From positions 6,156,001 to 6,220,000 of the forward strand of contig CP163498.1 of the NCBI GenBank assembly GCA_041071465.1: a DNA stretch of 64,000 bases. Reading direction: 5' to 3'. The notes below the pieces were generated by a model. It had not been told where the DNA came from. It did no database searches and worked only from the letters and a program-made list of their open reading frames with translations. The position numbers and the translations under genes were made by a program. Shown here piece by piece: positions 53,336 through 63,145 of the stretch; position 1 is the stretch's first letter; every line of letters starts with the position of its first letter. Source of the DNA: Pseudomonas putida (lineage in GTDB: Bacteria > Pseudomonadota > Gammaproteobacteria > Pseudomonadales > Pseudomonadaceae).

Positions 53336-55402
53336 GCGAAACCGCCCTGCACCGTCTGGCGACCCTCGTCGGGCTCAGCCGCGACTGGATCGACGCCAAT
53401 GCCCGGCCTCAGCGTGTCAGCGACGAAGTGCTGCGCAATATCCTCGCAGGCCTTGGCCACCCAGCCAGCGATGACACGGCCATTGCCGCCAGCCTGCGTG
53501 CGGTGGAAGCCGCCGAGGACAGTGAGCACCTGCCGCCCTTACTGACCGCCGAGCAGGGCCAACCGCTGGCGCTGGCGCGCTACTTCAGCGCCGCCAGCGT
53601 CGCCCACTGCACCCTGGAAGACCAGGCCTCGCTTACCCTGAGCCTTGACCAGCAGGCGCGTCTGCCCGGTGATCTGCCGATTGGCTACCATCAGGTAGAA
53701 ATCGACAGCCGCCGCTTCACTGTGGCCATTGCCCCGCCACGCTGCCACAGCCTGGAAGACGATGTGCAACAACCACCACCACGCTGCTGGGGCCTGGCGG
53801 TGCAGCTGTACAGCCTGCGTCGCCCCGGCGATGGTGGCTACGGCGACTGCCTGGCACTGGAGCAGTTGGCACGCTCGGCAGCCGAGCGCGGCGCCGATGC
53901 CTTGGCCATCAGCCCGATCCACGCCTTGTCGGCCATCGACCAGGAACACTACAGCCCCTACTCGCCGTCCAGTCGCCTGCTGCTCAACACCCTGTACGCC
54001 AGCCCCGCGTCCTTGCTGGGTGAACGGGAGGTGCGCATAGCCATCGAAGCCTGCGGCCTGGAACAGCAACTGGAGGAGCTGGAGCAACGCCCATTGGTCG
54101 ACTGGCCACGCGCCGCCAGCGCCCGCCTGCGCCTGCTAGAAGCGCTGTACCAGGGCTTCAGCCAAGGCAACCACCCGCTACGCAGCGATTTCGACAGCTT
54201 CCGCGCAGCCGGTGGCCAGGCGCTGGAACACCACTGTCGCTTCGAGGTGCTCCAGGCCCAGGCAGTCGAGCATGGCCTGGGCGCCGACTGGCGCAACTGG
54301 CCCAAGGCCTGGCACGACCCGTACCACCCGGAAGTGGAAGCCTTTGCCAGCGCCTACCCGGCCAAGGTCGAGTTCCATGCCTTTTGCCAGTGGCTGACCG
54401 AACGCGGCCTGCAGCGTGCCCACGAGGCAGCCCGTGGCAACGGCATGGCCGTGGGCCTGATCGCCGACCTGGCGGTGGGCGCCGACGGCGCCGGCAGCCA
54501 GGCTTGGAGCCGCCAGGATGAACTGCTGGCCGGCCTGAAAGTGGGGGGGCGCCGCCCGACATCCTCAACCGCGCCGGGCAGGACTGGGGTATCTGCGCCT
54601 TCTCGCCCGAGGGCCTCAAGCGCAACGGCTACCGCGCCTTCATCGAGATGCTGCGGGCCAACCTCGCCCACGCTGGCGGCCTGCGCATCGACCATGTGAT
54701 GGGCCTGCGCCGGCTGTGGCTGATCCCGCAGGGGGCAAAGCCCAGCGAAGGCGCCTACCTCAATTACCCGCTGGACGACCTGTTGCGCCTGTTGGCGCTG
54801 GAATCGGTGCGCCACCAGGCGATCATTCTTGGCGAAGACCTGGGCACCGTACCCGATGGCCTGCGCGAGGCACTGGCCGAAAAAGCCGTGCTGGGCATGC
54901 GCGTACTGCCCTTCGAGCAGACCCAGCCCGGCCAGTTCAAGCCGATTCTCGACTGGCCGGACAACGCCCTGGCCACCACGGGCACCCATGACCTCGCGCC
55001 ATTGGCCGGCTGGCTGGAAAACCGCGACATCGACTGGAGCCAGCGCTTGCAACTGATCGACGCCGCTACCGAGCTGCACTGGCGCCACGACCGCCAGAAA
55101 GAACACGACGGCCTGCGCCGCACCCTGGAGGCCAACTACGGCGAGCTGAAGGACAATGACGCGGTAATCGACGCCGCCATCCGCTACGTTGGCCATACCC
55201 GCGCACCGCTGGTGCTGGTGCCGCTGGAAGACTTGCTGGGTTGCGACGAGCAGCCCAACCTGCCGGGACCACCAGCGGCCACCCCAATTGGAGGCGGCGC
55301 TTCGCCCAGCCAGTGCGCGAACTGCTCGACGACGAGCATGCCGCCCGCCGCCTGGAGCTGCTGGCCCAGGCCCGCGAACAAGCCTGGGAGCGTGACCGAT
55401 GA
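53332..55402 (+). CDS. malQ: 4-alpha-glucanotransferase (amylomaltase, GH77), frameshifted twice
   Basis: This GH77 enzyme transfers maltodextrin segments and helps recycle short glucans. The nucleophile block is GGLRIDHVMGLRRLW, the acid block GEDLGTVPDGLR, and the third block GTHDLAPLAGW. One base is missing in the G run 54542-54548, which should read on as APPDILNRAGQDWGICAFSP, and one in GGG 55265-55267, which should read on as TTSGHPNWRRRFAQPVREL. With both restored the protein has 690 residues and ends REQAWERDR at TGA 55400-55402, overlapping the treY ATG. Confidence 0.92.
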
Positions 55403-58173
55403 AGCCACTGACCGCGACCCTGCGCCTGCAATTTCACAGTGACTTCACCCTTGATCACGCCGTGCCGCTGGTACCGTACTTCGCTCAATTGGGCATAAGC
55501 CACCTGTATGCCTCGCCTATCCTCAAGGCCCGCGCGGGCTCGCGCCATGGCTACGACGTGGTCGACCCTACCTGCGTGAACCCGGAGCTTGGCGGCGAGG
55601 CGGCACTGCAGCGACTGGTCGCCGCCCTGCGCCAGCATGGCATGGGGCTGATCCTTGACACTGTGTCCAACCATATGGCCGTGGGCGGTGCCGACAACCC
55701 TTGGTGGCAAAGCCTGTTGGCCTGGGGCCGGCGCAGCCCGTATGCGGAGTTCTTCGACATCCAGTGGCACTCCAGCGACCCGCTGCTGGCCGGGCAACTG
55801 CTGTTGCCGTTTCTCGGCAGCGACTATGGCGTGGCGCTGAAGAACGGCGACATACCGCTTGAATTCGACAAGCAGCAAGGCACGCTGCAAATCGCCCATT
55901 ACGATCACCGCTTCCCAATCTGCCCGGTCGACTATGGCTGGATTCTCGCCCTCAGCCCAGAGCCGGCACTCAAGGCCCTGGCCGAGCACTTCACGGCATT
56001 GGCCGAATCGACCACCCCACTGGCCGATGCCCTTGCGCTGCACACCGAACTGGCACGCTTGGTGCGCGAAGGTGCCGACTTGGAATCAGCGCTAGTGGCA
56101 TTCGACAGCCGCGCCGAAAATGGTTTCAAGCGCCTGCACCTGCTGCTGGAGCGCCAGACCTACCGCCTGGCCAGCTGGCGCACCGCCGCCGACGACATCA
56201 ACTGGCGGCGCTTCTTCGACATCAACGAGCTCGGAGGTCTGAGGGTGGAGCGCGCAGTGGTGTTCGAGGCCACCCACGCCAAGCTGTTCGAACTGATCGA
56301 ACGCGGCCTGGTGGACGGCCTGCGCATCGACCATATCGACGGCCTTGCCGACCCGCGCGGCTATTGCCGCAAACTGCGCCGACGGGTCGATGGCCTGCTG
56401 GCACAGCGGCCGCTGAGTGCAGCACTGGAACACTTCCCGATCTACGTGGAGAAGATTCTTGGCGCTGACGAGCACCTGCACCGCGACTGGCTCACCGACG
56501 GCACCACCGGCTACGAGTTCATGAACCAGGTGTCGCTGCTGCAACACGACCCGGCCGGCGAAGCGCCGCTGAGCGAGCTGTGGGCCAACCTCAGCGAGCG
56601 CCCGGACTTCCCCGAAGAAGTGCGCCAGGCCCGTCACCTGGTACTCAACGCCAGCCTGGCCGGTGACTGCGAATCGGTGGCCCTGGCCCTGCTGCAAGTG
56701 GCACGCAACGACCTGATGACCCGCGACCTGACCCTGGGCGCGATTCGCCGGGCCTTGCAGGCGCTGGTGGCGCATTACCCTGTCTACCGTACCTACTTCA
56801 ACGCCTGCGGGCGCCCGGCTGAAGACGAAAGGTTTTTCCAGCAGGCGCTGGTCAACGCCCGGCAAGACCTTGGCGAAGCCGACTGGCCACTGCTGGAACA
56901 ACTTGAACGATGGCTGGGCGGGCAAGCCTGGCGTCACCTGCCACCGGGCCGCGCCCGCAAGCAGCTGCGCCATGCCTGCGTGCGTTTCCAGCAACTGACC
57001 GCGCCCAGCGCCGCCAAAGCCGTGGAAGACACCGCCTTCTACCGCAACGCGCGGCTGCTGTCGCGCAATGACGTGGGCTTCGAGGCCGAGCATTTCAGCG
57101 CAGCACCTGCGCACTTCCACAACGAAGCCCAGCGGCGCCTGCGCGACTTCCCCGACAACCTGCTGGCCACCGCCACCCACGACCACAAGCGCGGTGAAGA
57201 CACCCGAGCGCGCTTGGCCGTACTCAGCGAGCGCGGGCCGTGGCTGGCCAGTCGGGTGGAGCATTGGCGTGAATTGGCTGCCCCCTTGCGCACACTGCTG
57301 GACGACGGCCCAGCACCCAGCCCTGGCGACGAGCTGATGCTCTTGCAGACCTTGCTCGGCAGCTGGCCGCTAACGCTCGACCTGCAGGACACGGGCGGCC
57401 TGCGCACATACGCCGAGCGCATTCGCCAATGGCAGCAGAAGGCCCTGCGCGAAGCCAAGTTGCGCAGCAGCTGGAATGCACCGAACGAAGCCTATGAAAG
57501 CGCCTGCACCCGCTATGTCGATGGCCTGCTGCTGGACAGCGAGAACCAGCAACTGCGCAAGTCCGTGGCCGATGCCGCACAACTGCTGGCCTGCCCAGGC
57601 GCCCTCAACGGCCTGGTCCAAACCCTGCTGCGCATGACAACCCCAGGCGTGCCCGACCTGTACCAGGGCAATGAATACTGGGACTTCAGCCTGGTCGACC
57701 CGGATAACCGCCGCGCCGTGGACTACGCTTGCAGGCGTCGTACCCTCGACGACGCCACAGCGCCCGCCGAGTTGCTGACGCACTGGCGCGATGGCCGCAT
57801 CAAGCAGGCCTTGATCGCCAAAGTGCTGGACTGCCGCCAGGCACACGCCGACTTGTTCCGCCGTGGTGCCTACCTGCCACTGAGCGTGCAGGGCCGGCAC
57901 GCAGACAACGTGATTGCGTTTGCCCGCCTGGGAGAAGGCGAGCGGGCCGTCATCGTCGCGCCACGCCTGGCCAGTAGCCTGCTCGGTGGCGCCACAACCC
58001 CGTTGATCCCGGCACAGAACTGGGACGACACCCGGCTGGTATTGCCGTTTGCCTTGTCAACTGCCAACTCGACGGGACTTTTCCCCTGTGCGGCGGTCAG
58101 CTCTTCCAAGGAGCTGATGTTGAGCGCCGTGCTGGCGGAGTTTCCGGTCAACCTGTTGATACAACAATCTTGA
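55399..58173 (+). CDS. treY: Malto-oligosyltrehalose synthase TreY (GH13)
   Basis: This 924-residue GH13 intramolecular transglucosylase turns the reducing end of maltodextrin into a trehalose unit. The start MKPLTATLRLQFHSDFTLDH and the block YASPILKARAGSRHGYDVVD are family hallmarks. Catalytic regions are DGLRIDHIDGLADPRGY (nucleophile Asp) and FPIYVEKILGADEHL (acid Glu), and ATATHDHKRGEDTRARL carries the third Asp. The length matches the Pseudomonas enzymes. It is coupled to malQ (ATGA) and followed by the DUF2934 gene after 17 bp. Confidence 0.96.
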   Translation: MKPLTATLRLQFHSDFTLDHAVPLVPYFAQLGISHLYASPILKARAGSRHGYDVVDPTCVNPELGGEAALQRLVAALRQHGMGLILDTVSNHMAVGGADNPWWQSLLAWGRRSPYAEFFDIQWHSSDPLLAGQLLLPFLGSDYGVALKNGDIPLEFDKQQGTLQIAHYDHRFPICPVDYGWILALSPEPALKALAEHFTALAESTTPLADALALHTELARLVREGADLESALVAFDSRAENGFKRLHLLLERQTYRLASWRTAADDINWRRFFDINELGGLRVERAVVFEATHAKLFELIERGLVDGLRIDHIDGLADPRGYCRKLRRRVDGLLAQRPLSAALEHFPIYVEKILGADEHLHRDWLTDGTTGYEFMNQVSLLQHDPAGEAPLSELWANLSERPDFPEEVRQARHLVLNASLAGDCESVALALLQVARNDLMTRDLTLGAIRRALQALVAHYPVYRTYFNACGRPAEDERFFQQALVNARQDLGEADWPLLEQLERWLGGQAWRHLPPGRARKQLRHACVRFQQLTAPSAAKAVEDTAFYRNARLLSRNDVGFEAEHFSAAPAHFHNEAQRRLRDFPDNLLATATHDHKRGEDTRARLAVLSERGPWLASRVEHWRELAAPLRTLLDDGPAPSPGDELMLLQTLLGSWPLTLDLQDTGGLRTYAERIRQWQQKALREAKLRSSWNAPNEAYESACTRYVDGLLLDSENQQLRKSVADAAQLLACPGALNGLVQTLLRMTTPGVPDLYQGNEYWDFSLVDPDNRRAVDYACRRRTLDDATAPAELLTHWRDGRIKQALIAKVLDCRQAHADLFRRGAYLPLSVQGRHADNVIAFARLGEGERAVIVAPRLASSLLGGATTPLIPAQNWDDTRLVLPFALSTANSTGLFPCAAVSSSKELMLSAVLAEFPVNLLIQQS

Positions 58174-58190
58174 GCATCAGGAGCGTCATG

Positions 58191-58454
58191 ATGAGTGTCG
58201 ATGAAAAGCGTATTCGCGAATTTGCCTACCAGATATGGGAGTCCGAAGGTAAACCCGCCGGCCAGGAAGACCGCCACTGGGATATGGCGCGCAAGTTGGC
58301 CGAGGCTGAAGCCTTGGCACCCAAGGCGGCGCCACGCAAACGGGCACCGGCCAAGCCCAAGCCACCTGCCGAACCCAAGGTGGCCGCGCTGCCAGGGGTT
58401 AAACCGGCTGCGGCGAAAAAGCCCAGGGCGGTGAAAAAGCCTTCTGCTGGTTAA
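58191..58454 (+). CDS. DUF2934 family protein
   Basis: This 87-residue protein has the N-terminal DUF2934 motif RIREFAYQIWESEGKPAGQE continuing DRHWDMARKLAE. The second half is a flexible Lys/Pro/Ala tail. I start at ATG 58191, seven bases after CAGGAG; the ATG at 58188 is an alternative. It is 17 bp after treY and before glgX on the same strand, so it probably works with, or is made with, the glucan enzymes. No function is known for the domain. Confidence 0.85.
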   Translation: MSVDEKRIREFAYQIWESEGKPAGQEDRHWDMARKLAEAEALAPKAAPRKRAPAKPKPPAEPKVAALPGVKPAAAKKPRAVKKPSAG

Positions 58455-58463
58455 GCCTGTACT

Positions 58464-58558
58464 GGCCTCTTCGCGGGTAAACCCGCTCCCACAGGTACTG
58501 CACGGCTTTCAGCACCGGTGATGAACCTGTGGGAGCGGGTTTTACCCGCGAAGAGGCC
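58464..58558. repeat. REP pair, family A
   Basis: Inverted copies of GGCCTCTTCGCGGGTAAACC continuing CGCTCCCACAGGT; the right copy has one extra T. It separates the DUF2934 gene from glgX and may insulate the two. Confidence 0.9.
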
Positions 58559-58606
58559 GGGGCAGGACTGCACAATCCCCTCCACCACGGCCATACGAGG
58601 ACCGCC

Positions 58607-60760
58607 ATGAGCCCCCGCACCCCAAAGAAAACCCGCTCGGTCGCACCGTCGCGCATCCGCGAAGGCATGCCCTTTCCCCTCGGTGCCACCTGGGATGGCC
58701 TTGGGGTTAACTTCGCCCTGTTCTCGGCCAACGCCACCAAGGTCGAGCTGTGCCTGTTCGATTCCACCGGCGAACAGGAAATCGAGCGCATCGAGCTGCC
58801 CGAATACACCGACGAGATCTACCACGGCTACCTGCCCGACGCTCACCCTGGCCTGGTCTATGGCTACCGGGTATACGGCCCGTACGAGCCGGAAAACGGC
58901 CACCGCTTCAACCCCAACAAACTGCTGATCGACCCCTATGCCAAGCAACTGGTCGGCAGCCTGAAATGGTCCGAAGCGCTGTTTGGCTACACCATCGGCC
59001 ACCCCGATGGCGACCTGTCGTTCGACGAGCGCGACAGTGCGCCCTTCGTCCCCAAGTGCAAGGTGATCGACCCGGCCTTCACCTGGGGCCGCGACCAACG
59101 CGTGCTGATCCCCTGGGAACGCACGATCATCTACGAGGCGCACACCCGTGGCATCAGCATGCGCCACCCGGCGGTACCGGAAGCGCTGCGCGGCACTTTT
59201 GCCGGCCTGGCCAATGACGAACTGCTCAAGCACATCAAGGACCTGGGCGTCTCCAGCATCGAGCTGCTGCCGATTCACGCCTTCGTCAACGACCAACACC
59301 TGCTGGACAAAGGCCTGAACAACTACTGGGGCTACAACAGCATCGCCTTTTTCGCCCCGCACCCGCGCTACCTGGCCAGCGGCAAGATTGCCGAGTTCAA
59401 GGAAATGGTCGCCCACCTGCACGACGCCGGGCTCGAGGTGATCCTGGACGTGGTCTACAACCACACCGCCGAAGGCAACGAGCGCGGCCCGACCCTGTCG
59501 ATGCGCGGTATCGACAACGCCTCGTACTACCGCCTGATGCCGGACGACAAGCGCTACTACATCAACGATTCCGGCACCGGCAACACCCTGGACCTGAGCC
59601 ACCCCTGCGTGCTGCAGCTGGTCACCGATTCGCTGCGTTACTGGGCGGGTGAAATGCACGTTGACGGCTTCCGCTTCGACCTGGCGACCATCCTTGGCCG
59701 CTACCACGACGGCTACAGCGAGCGTCATGGCTTCCTCGTCGCCTGCCGCCAGGACCCGATGCTGAGCCAGGTCAAGCTGATTGCCGAGCCCTGGGACTGC
59801 GGCCCCGGCGGCTATCAGGTGGGTAACTTTGCCCCTGGCTGGGCGGAATGGAACGACCGCTTCCGCGACACCGCACGCGCCTTCTGGAAAGGCGATGAAG
59901 GCCAACTCGCCGATTTTGCCGCACGCTTGACCGCCTCGGGCGACATGTTCAACAACCGTGGGCGGCGGCCGTATTCCTCGGTCAACTTCATCACCGCCCA
60001 CGATGGTTTCACCCTGCGCGACCTGGTGTCGTACAACCACAAGCACAACGAAGACAACGACGAGAACAACCAGGACGGCACCGACAACAACCTGTCGTGG
60101 AACTGCGGCGTCGAAGGGCCGACCGACGACCCGGGGATCAATGCCCTGCGCATGCGCCAAATGCGCAACTATTTCGCTACCCTGCTGCTGGCCCAGGGCA
60201 CGCCGATGATCGTCGCCGGTGACGAATTCAGCCGCACCCAGCACGGCAACAACAACGCCTACTGCCAGGACAGCGAGATCGGTTGGGTGAACTGGGACCT
60301 GGATCAGCAAGGCGAAGAGCTGCTGGCCTTCGTCAAGCGCCTGACCCGTCTGCGCCTGGCCTACCCGGTGCTGCGCCGCTCACGTTTCCTGGTGGGCGAT
60401 TACAATGAGGCGATCGGGGTCAAGGATGTGACTTGGCTGGCGCCGGATGGTAGCGAGATGACTGTGGAGCAGTGGGAAGACCCGCACGGGCGCTGCCTGG
60501 GCATGCTGATCGATGGCCGCGCACAGGTCAGCGGCATCGCCCGGCCGGGCGCCGAGGCCACGGTGCTGCTGATCGTCAATGCCCACCATGACATCGTGCC
60601 TTTCAAGTTGCCGTCCGTGCCTGAAGGCGAGTACTGGAGCTGCCTGGTGGATACCGACCGGCCAGAGTTACGCAAAGGGCAGCATTTGCAGTTCGACAGC
60701 ACGTTCGAGGTCAAGGGGCGGTCGATGCTGCTGATGGTGCTGCAGCGCGACGAGGAGTGA
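58607..60760 (+). CDS. glgX: Glycogen debranching enzyme GlgX (GH13)
   Basis: This 717-residue isoamylase-type enzyme cuts alpha-1,6 branches of limit dextrins. It has an N-terminal CBM48 domain (GMPFPLGATWDGLGVNFALF) and blocks DGFRFDLATILGR (nucleophile), LIAEPWDCGPGGYQVGNF (acid Glu) and FITAHDGFTLRDLVSYN. I start at ATG 58607 (MSPRTPKKTRSVAPSRIREG); the open frame starts in the REP. The product would supply MalQ, TreY and GH15 with linear glucan. Confidence 0.96.
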   Translation: MSPRTPKKTRSVAPSRIREGMPFPLGATWDGLGVNFALFSANATKVELCLFDSTGEQEIERIELPEYTDEIYHGYLPDAHPGLVYGYRVYGPYEPENGHRFNPNKLLIDPYAKQLVGSLKWSEALFGYTIGHPDGDLSFDERDSAPFVPKCKVIDPAFTWGRDQRVLIPWERTIIYEAHTRGISMRHPAVPEALRGTFAGLANDELLKHIKDLGVSSIELLPIHAFVNDQHLLDKGLNNYWGYNSIAFFAPHPRYLASGKIAEFKEMVAHLHDAGLEVILDVVYNHTAEGNERGPTLSMRGIDNASYYRLMPDDKRYYINDSGTGNTLDLSHPCVLQLVTDSLRYWAGEMHVDGFRFDLATILGRYHDGYSERHGFLVACRQDPMLSQVKLIAEPWDCGPGGYQVGNFAPGWAEWNDRFRDTARAFWKGDEGQLADFAARLTASGDMFNNRGRRPYSSVNFITAHDGFTLRDLVSYNHKHNEDNDENNQDGTDNNLSWNCGVEGPTDDPGINALRMRQMRNYFATLLLAQGTPMIVAGDEFSRTQHGNNNAYCQDSEIGWVNWDLDQQGEELLAFVKRLTRLRLAYPVLRRSRFLVGDYNEAIGVKDVTWLAPDGSEMTVEQWEDPHGRCLGMLIDGRAQVSGIARPGAEATVLLIVNAHHDIVPFKLPSVPEGEYWSCLVDTDRPELRKGQHLQFDSTFEVKGRSMLLMVLQRDEE

Positions 60761-60832
60761 ACCTGAGTAACTGGCGCATGTCCGTTATCTGTAGAAGCGG
60801 CCTTGTGTAAACCCATTGTTCGAGGAGTTACC

Positions 60833-61627
60833 GTGGACCCCGAAGCCGGCAGTGAAGGTTTCGCCAGCATCAACCAGGCCCCGGCCGTAAAACGCCTGCG
60901 GGTGCTGACGGTGAATACCCACAAGGGCTTCACCGCCTTCAACCGGCGCTTCATCCTGCCGGAACTGCGCGAGGCGGTGCGCAGCACCCAGGCCGATATC
61001 GTCTTCCTCCAGGAAGTGCTCGGTAGCCACGACCGCCACGCCGCCCGTTACCCCGGCTGGCCACAGACTTCGCAGTACGAATTCCTGGCGGACAGCATGT
61101 GGAGCGACTTCGCCTATGGCCGCAACGCGGTTTACCCCGACGGCCATCACGGCAATGCACTGCTGTCCAAATACCCGATCATCGAGCACCGCAACCTTGA
61201 TGTGTCAATCACCGGGCCAGAGCGCCGTGGCCTGTTGCACTGCGTGCTGGATGTACCGGGGCAAGGCCAAGTACACGCGATCTGCGTGCACCTGTCGTTG
61301 CTGGAAAGCCACCGGCAAAAACAGCTGCAACTGCTGCGCAAATTGCTGGACGCCTTACCCGCCGATGCCCCGGTGATCATCGCCGGCGACTTCAACGACT
61401 GGAAAACCCACGGCAACCGCACGCTCGGCCTGCAACGCGACTTGCACGAGGCATTCGAGCGCCACCATGGGCACCTCGCCCGCACCTACCCTGCCCGCCT
61501 GCCGCTGCTGCGCCTGGACCGCATCTATCTGCGTAACGCCGAAAGCCATGGGCCGCGGATTTTGGGGCACAAACCTTGGTCGCACCTGTCAGATCACCTG
61601 CCGTTGGCGGTTGAAGTGCGCCTCTAG
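60833..61627 (+). CDS. Endonuclease/exonuclease/phosphatase (EEP) family protein
   Basis: This 264-residue EEP-fold hydrolase shows RVLTVNTHKGFTAFNRRFIL, DIVFLQEVLGS (metal Glu), VIIAGDFNDWK (Asp-Asn) and SDHLPLAVEV (Asp-His). The GTG at 60833 has GAGGAG upstream. In other pseudomonads such genes often stand beside a cardiolipin synthase-like gene and may act on phospholipid, but none is seen here. It follows glgX by 72 bp and may share its transcript. Confidence 0.88.
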   Translation: MDPEAGSEGFASINQAPAVKRLRVLTVNTHKGFTAFNRRFILPELREAVRSTQADIVFLQEVLGSHDRHAARYPGWPQTSQYEFLADSMWSDFAYGRNAVYPDGHHGNALLSKYPIIEHRNLDVSITGPERRGLLHCVLDVPGQGQVHAICVHLSLLESHRQKQLQLLRKLLDALPADAPVIIAGDFNDWKTHGNRTLGLQRDLHEAFERHHGHLARTYPARLPLLRLDRIYLRNAESHGPRILGHKPWSHLSDHLPLAVEVRL

Positions 61628-61945
61628 CAATCATTCTTCATAGCCAGGGCACGGCAAATAGCGAACCCCGCTATACCCTACTGTTTTGCTCAACAAAACA
61701 AGGGGTTGAGCATTACCACACATCATCAACACTTCCTTCACGCTTTCTTGACGCAAGCGGCCACCTCTCCTTAGCTGAACATTACCAAGTAGTAAAGATC
61801 TCGCGCCGGGCCTCTAGCTCGCGCCTTCGTGCGCGTTTGCGAAAGCCGGCGTGCTGGTTTGGGTCGCCCACTGTTTTTGCCGTACAGCTCGTGACAACAG
61901 GCCAGGTCCTCGGGCTGTACCCCACAAAAACAAAGGAGATCCGCC
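61628..61945. promoter_or_regulatory. Region between the EEP gene and the autotransporter-like gene
   Basis: This 318-bp gap has two mutually exclusive hairpins sharing GCTCAAC: TGTTTTG/CAAAACA (61682-61700) and GCTCAAC/GTTGAGC (61688-61711). TTGACG at 61748-61753 could be a -35, but no -10 follows at good distance. The gap is less GC-rich than the neighbours in its first half. No coding sequence is seen. Confidence 0.4.
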
Positions 61946-63022
61946 ATGAAAAGCACCTCGAACCCCTTGCGCTTCGACAGCATTTTCTACGCGGTTTCCA
62001 CGTCGCTGCTTCTGGCAACCCCGGTGGAAACTTTCGCGTACGAACTGCAGGATGACCCTATTTCGCCCGGCTTTCTGCAGCAGACAGCAGTGCCTCAGCT
62101 GTCGCTCGACCCGATCAGCGCCAGTGGCTTGAGCATCGGCACCCTGAACGCGTTCTCCCAAGCCATGACTGCACGTCACGGGCAGGCGGCACCGGACCTG
62201 GTCGCCAGCCAGTGGGCGCAGTTCTTCCCAACCACCTCGCGCAGTGTTTCACAGCCCCCAGACCAACTGGAGGCACCCAGCCAGCAACTGACAATCGGCC
62301 CGGACCTGTTCGTGCGTGAAACTGCAGCGGGCAATGTGCACCGCGCAGGGATTTTCGTGGGGCACAACAACCTGCAAAGCAGCTTCAACGGCATGCGCCC
62401 GCTGTTGGGCGACAAGCAGCGCAATGCCGTGAACCTGAGTGGGGAAAGCCTGGGCGTTTACTGGAGCATGACCCATGAACAGGGTTGGCACCTGGACGCC
62501 GTGGCCATGGGCTCGCGCATCGATGTGCTGGGCCGTGGCGAAAGCGGCCAACGACTGGACGACAGCGGCCACGCGATGACCTTCTCGGTGGAGGGCGGTT
62601 ACCCGATCCGCCTGGGCGGCAACTGGGTGATCGAACCTCAGGCACAGTTGATAAATCAACAGTTCTTCCCTGGCAACCAGGTGCAGGAAGAGACCTTGCA
62701 GGCATTTGACAGCCAGCCAACCTGGAGCGGCCGTGTGGGTGCCAAATTGTCCGGTCGCTACGAAGTGCGTGGCATGCCCATCGAGCCCTATGTACGGACC
62801 AACGTGTGGTATGACTTCAGCAATGCCGATGAAGTGAAGCTGGACCAGGTCGACAAAATCTCCAGCTCGCGCTATTCGACCACGGTGGAACTGGGCTTGG
62901 GGCTGGTGGCACGGGTAACACCTTCAGTGGCCTTGTTCGTGAGTGCCGACTACAGCAGCGATGTGGATGACAATGACCTGAACGGGTTGATTGGCAGCCT
63001 TGGGGTGCGGATGCGGTGGTAG
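61946..63022 (+). CDS. Autotransporter beta-barrel domain protein without passenger
   Basis: This 358-residue outer-membrane protein has a signal peptide with a hydrophobic core IFYAVSTSLLLATPVE (residues 14-29) and probable cleavage near TFAY. After about 70 residues with no pectate-lyase-type repeats comes the autotransporter barrel: RAGIFVGHNNLQSSFNG, ESLGVYWSMTHEQGWHLDAV, GYPIRLGGNWVIEPQAQLIN, and the end LIGSLGVRMRW with a terminal aromatic residue as BamA requires. A classical type Va passenger is missing. GGAG precedes the ATG. It could be a remnant or a free-standing barrel. Confidence 0.85.
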   Translation: MKSTSNPLRFDSIFYAVSTSLLLATPVETFAYELQDDPISPGFLQQTAVPQLSLDPISASGLSIGTLNAFSQAMTARHGQAAPDLVASQWAQFFPTTSRSVSQPPDQLEAPSQQLTIGPDLFVRETAAGNVHRAGIFVGHNNLQSSFNGMRPLLGDKQRNAVNLSGESLGVYWSMTHEQGWHLDAVAMGSRIDVLGRGESGQRLDDSGHAMTFSVEGGYPIRLGGNWVIEPQAQLINQQFFPGNQVQEETLQAFDSQPTWSGRVGAKLSGRYEVRGMPIEPYVRTNVWYDFSNADEVKLDQVDKISSSRYSTTVELGLGLVARVTPSVALFVSADYSSDVDDNDLNGLIGSLGVRMRW

Positions 63023-63032
63023 GCCTGTGCCA

Positions 63033-63143
63033 TTGCTGGGGCCGCTGCGCGGCCCATCGCGACACAAGGCCGCTCCTACAGGGATCGCGTCAGCCTGTAG
63101 GAGCGGCCTTGTGTCGCGATGGGCTGCGCAGCAGCCCCAACAA
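63033..63143. repeat. REP pair (BIME), family B, between the barrel gene and glgB
   Basis: Near-perfect 50-bp inverted arms (CCATCGCGACACAAGGCCGC continuing TCCTACAGG) surround GATCGCGTCAG. It lies between convergent genes and ends two bases before the glgB stop codon. Confidence 0.92.
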
Positions 63144-63145
63144 TC

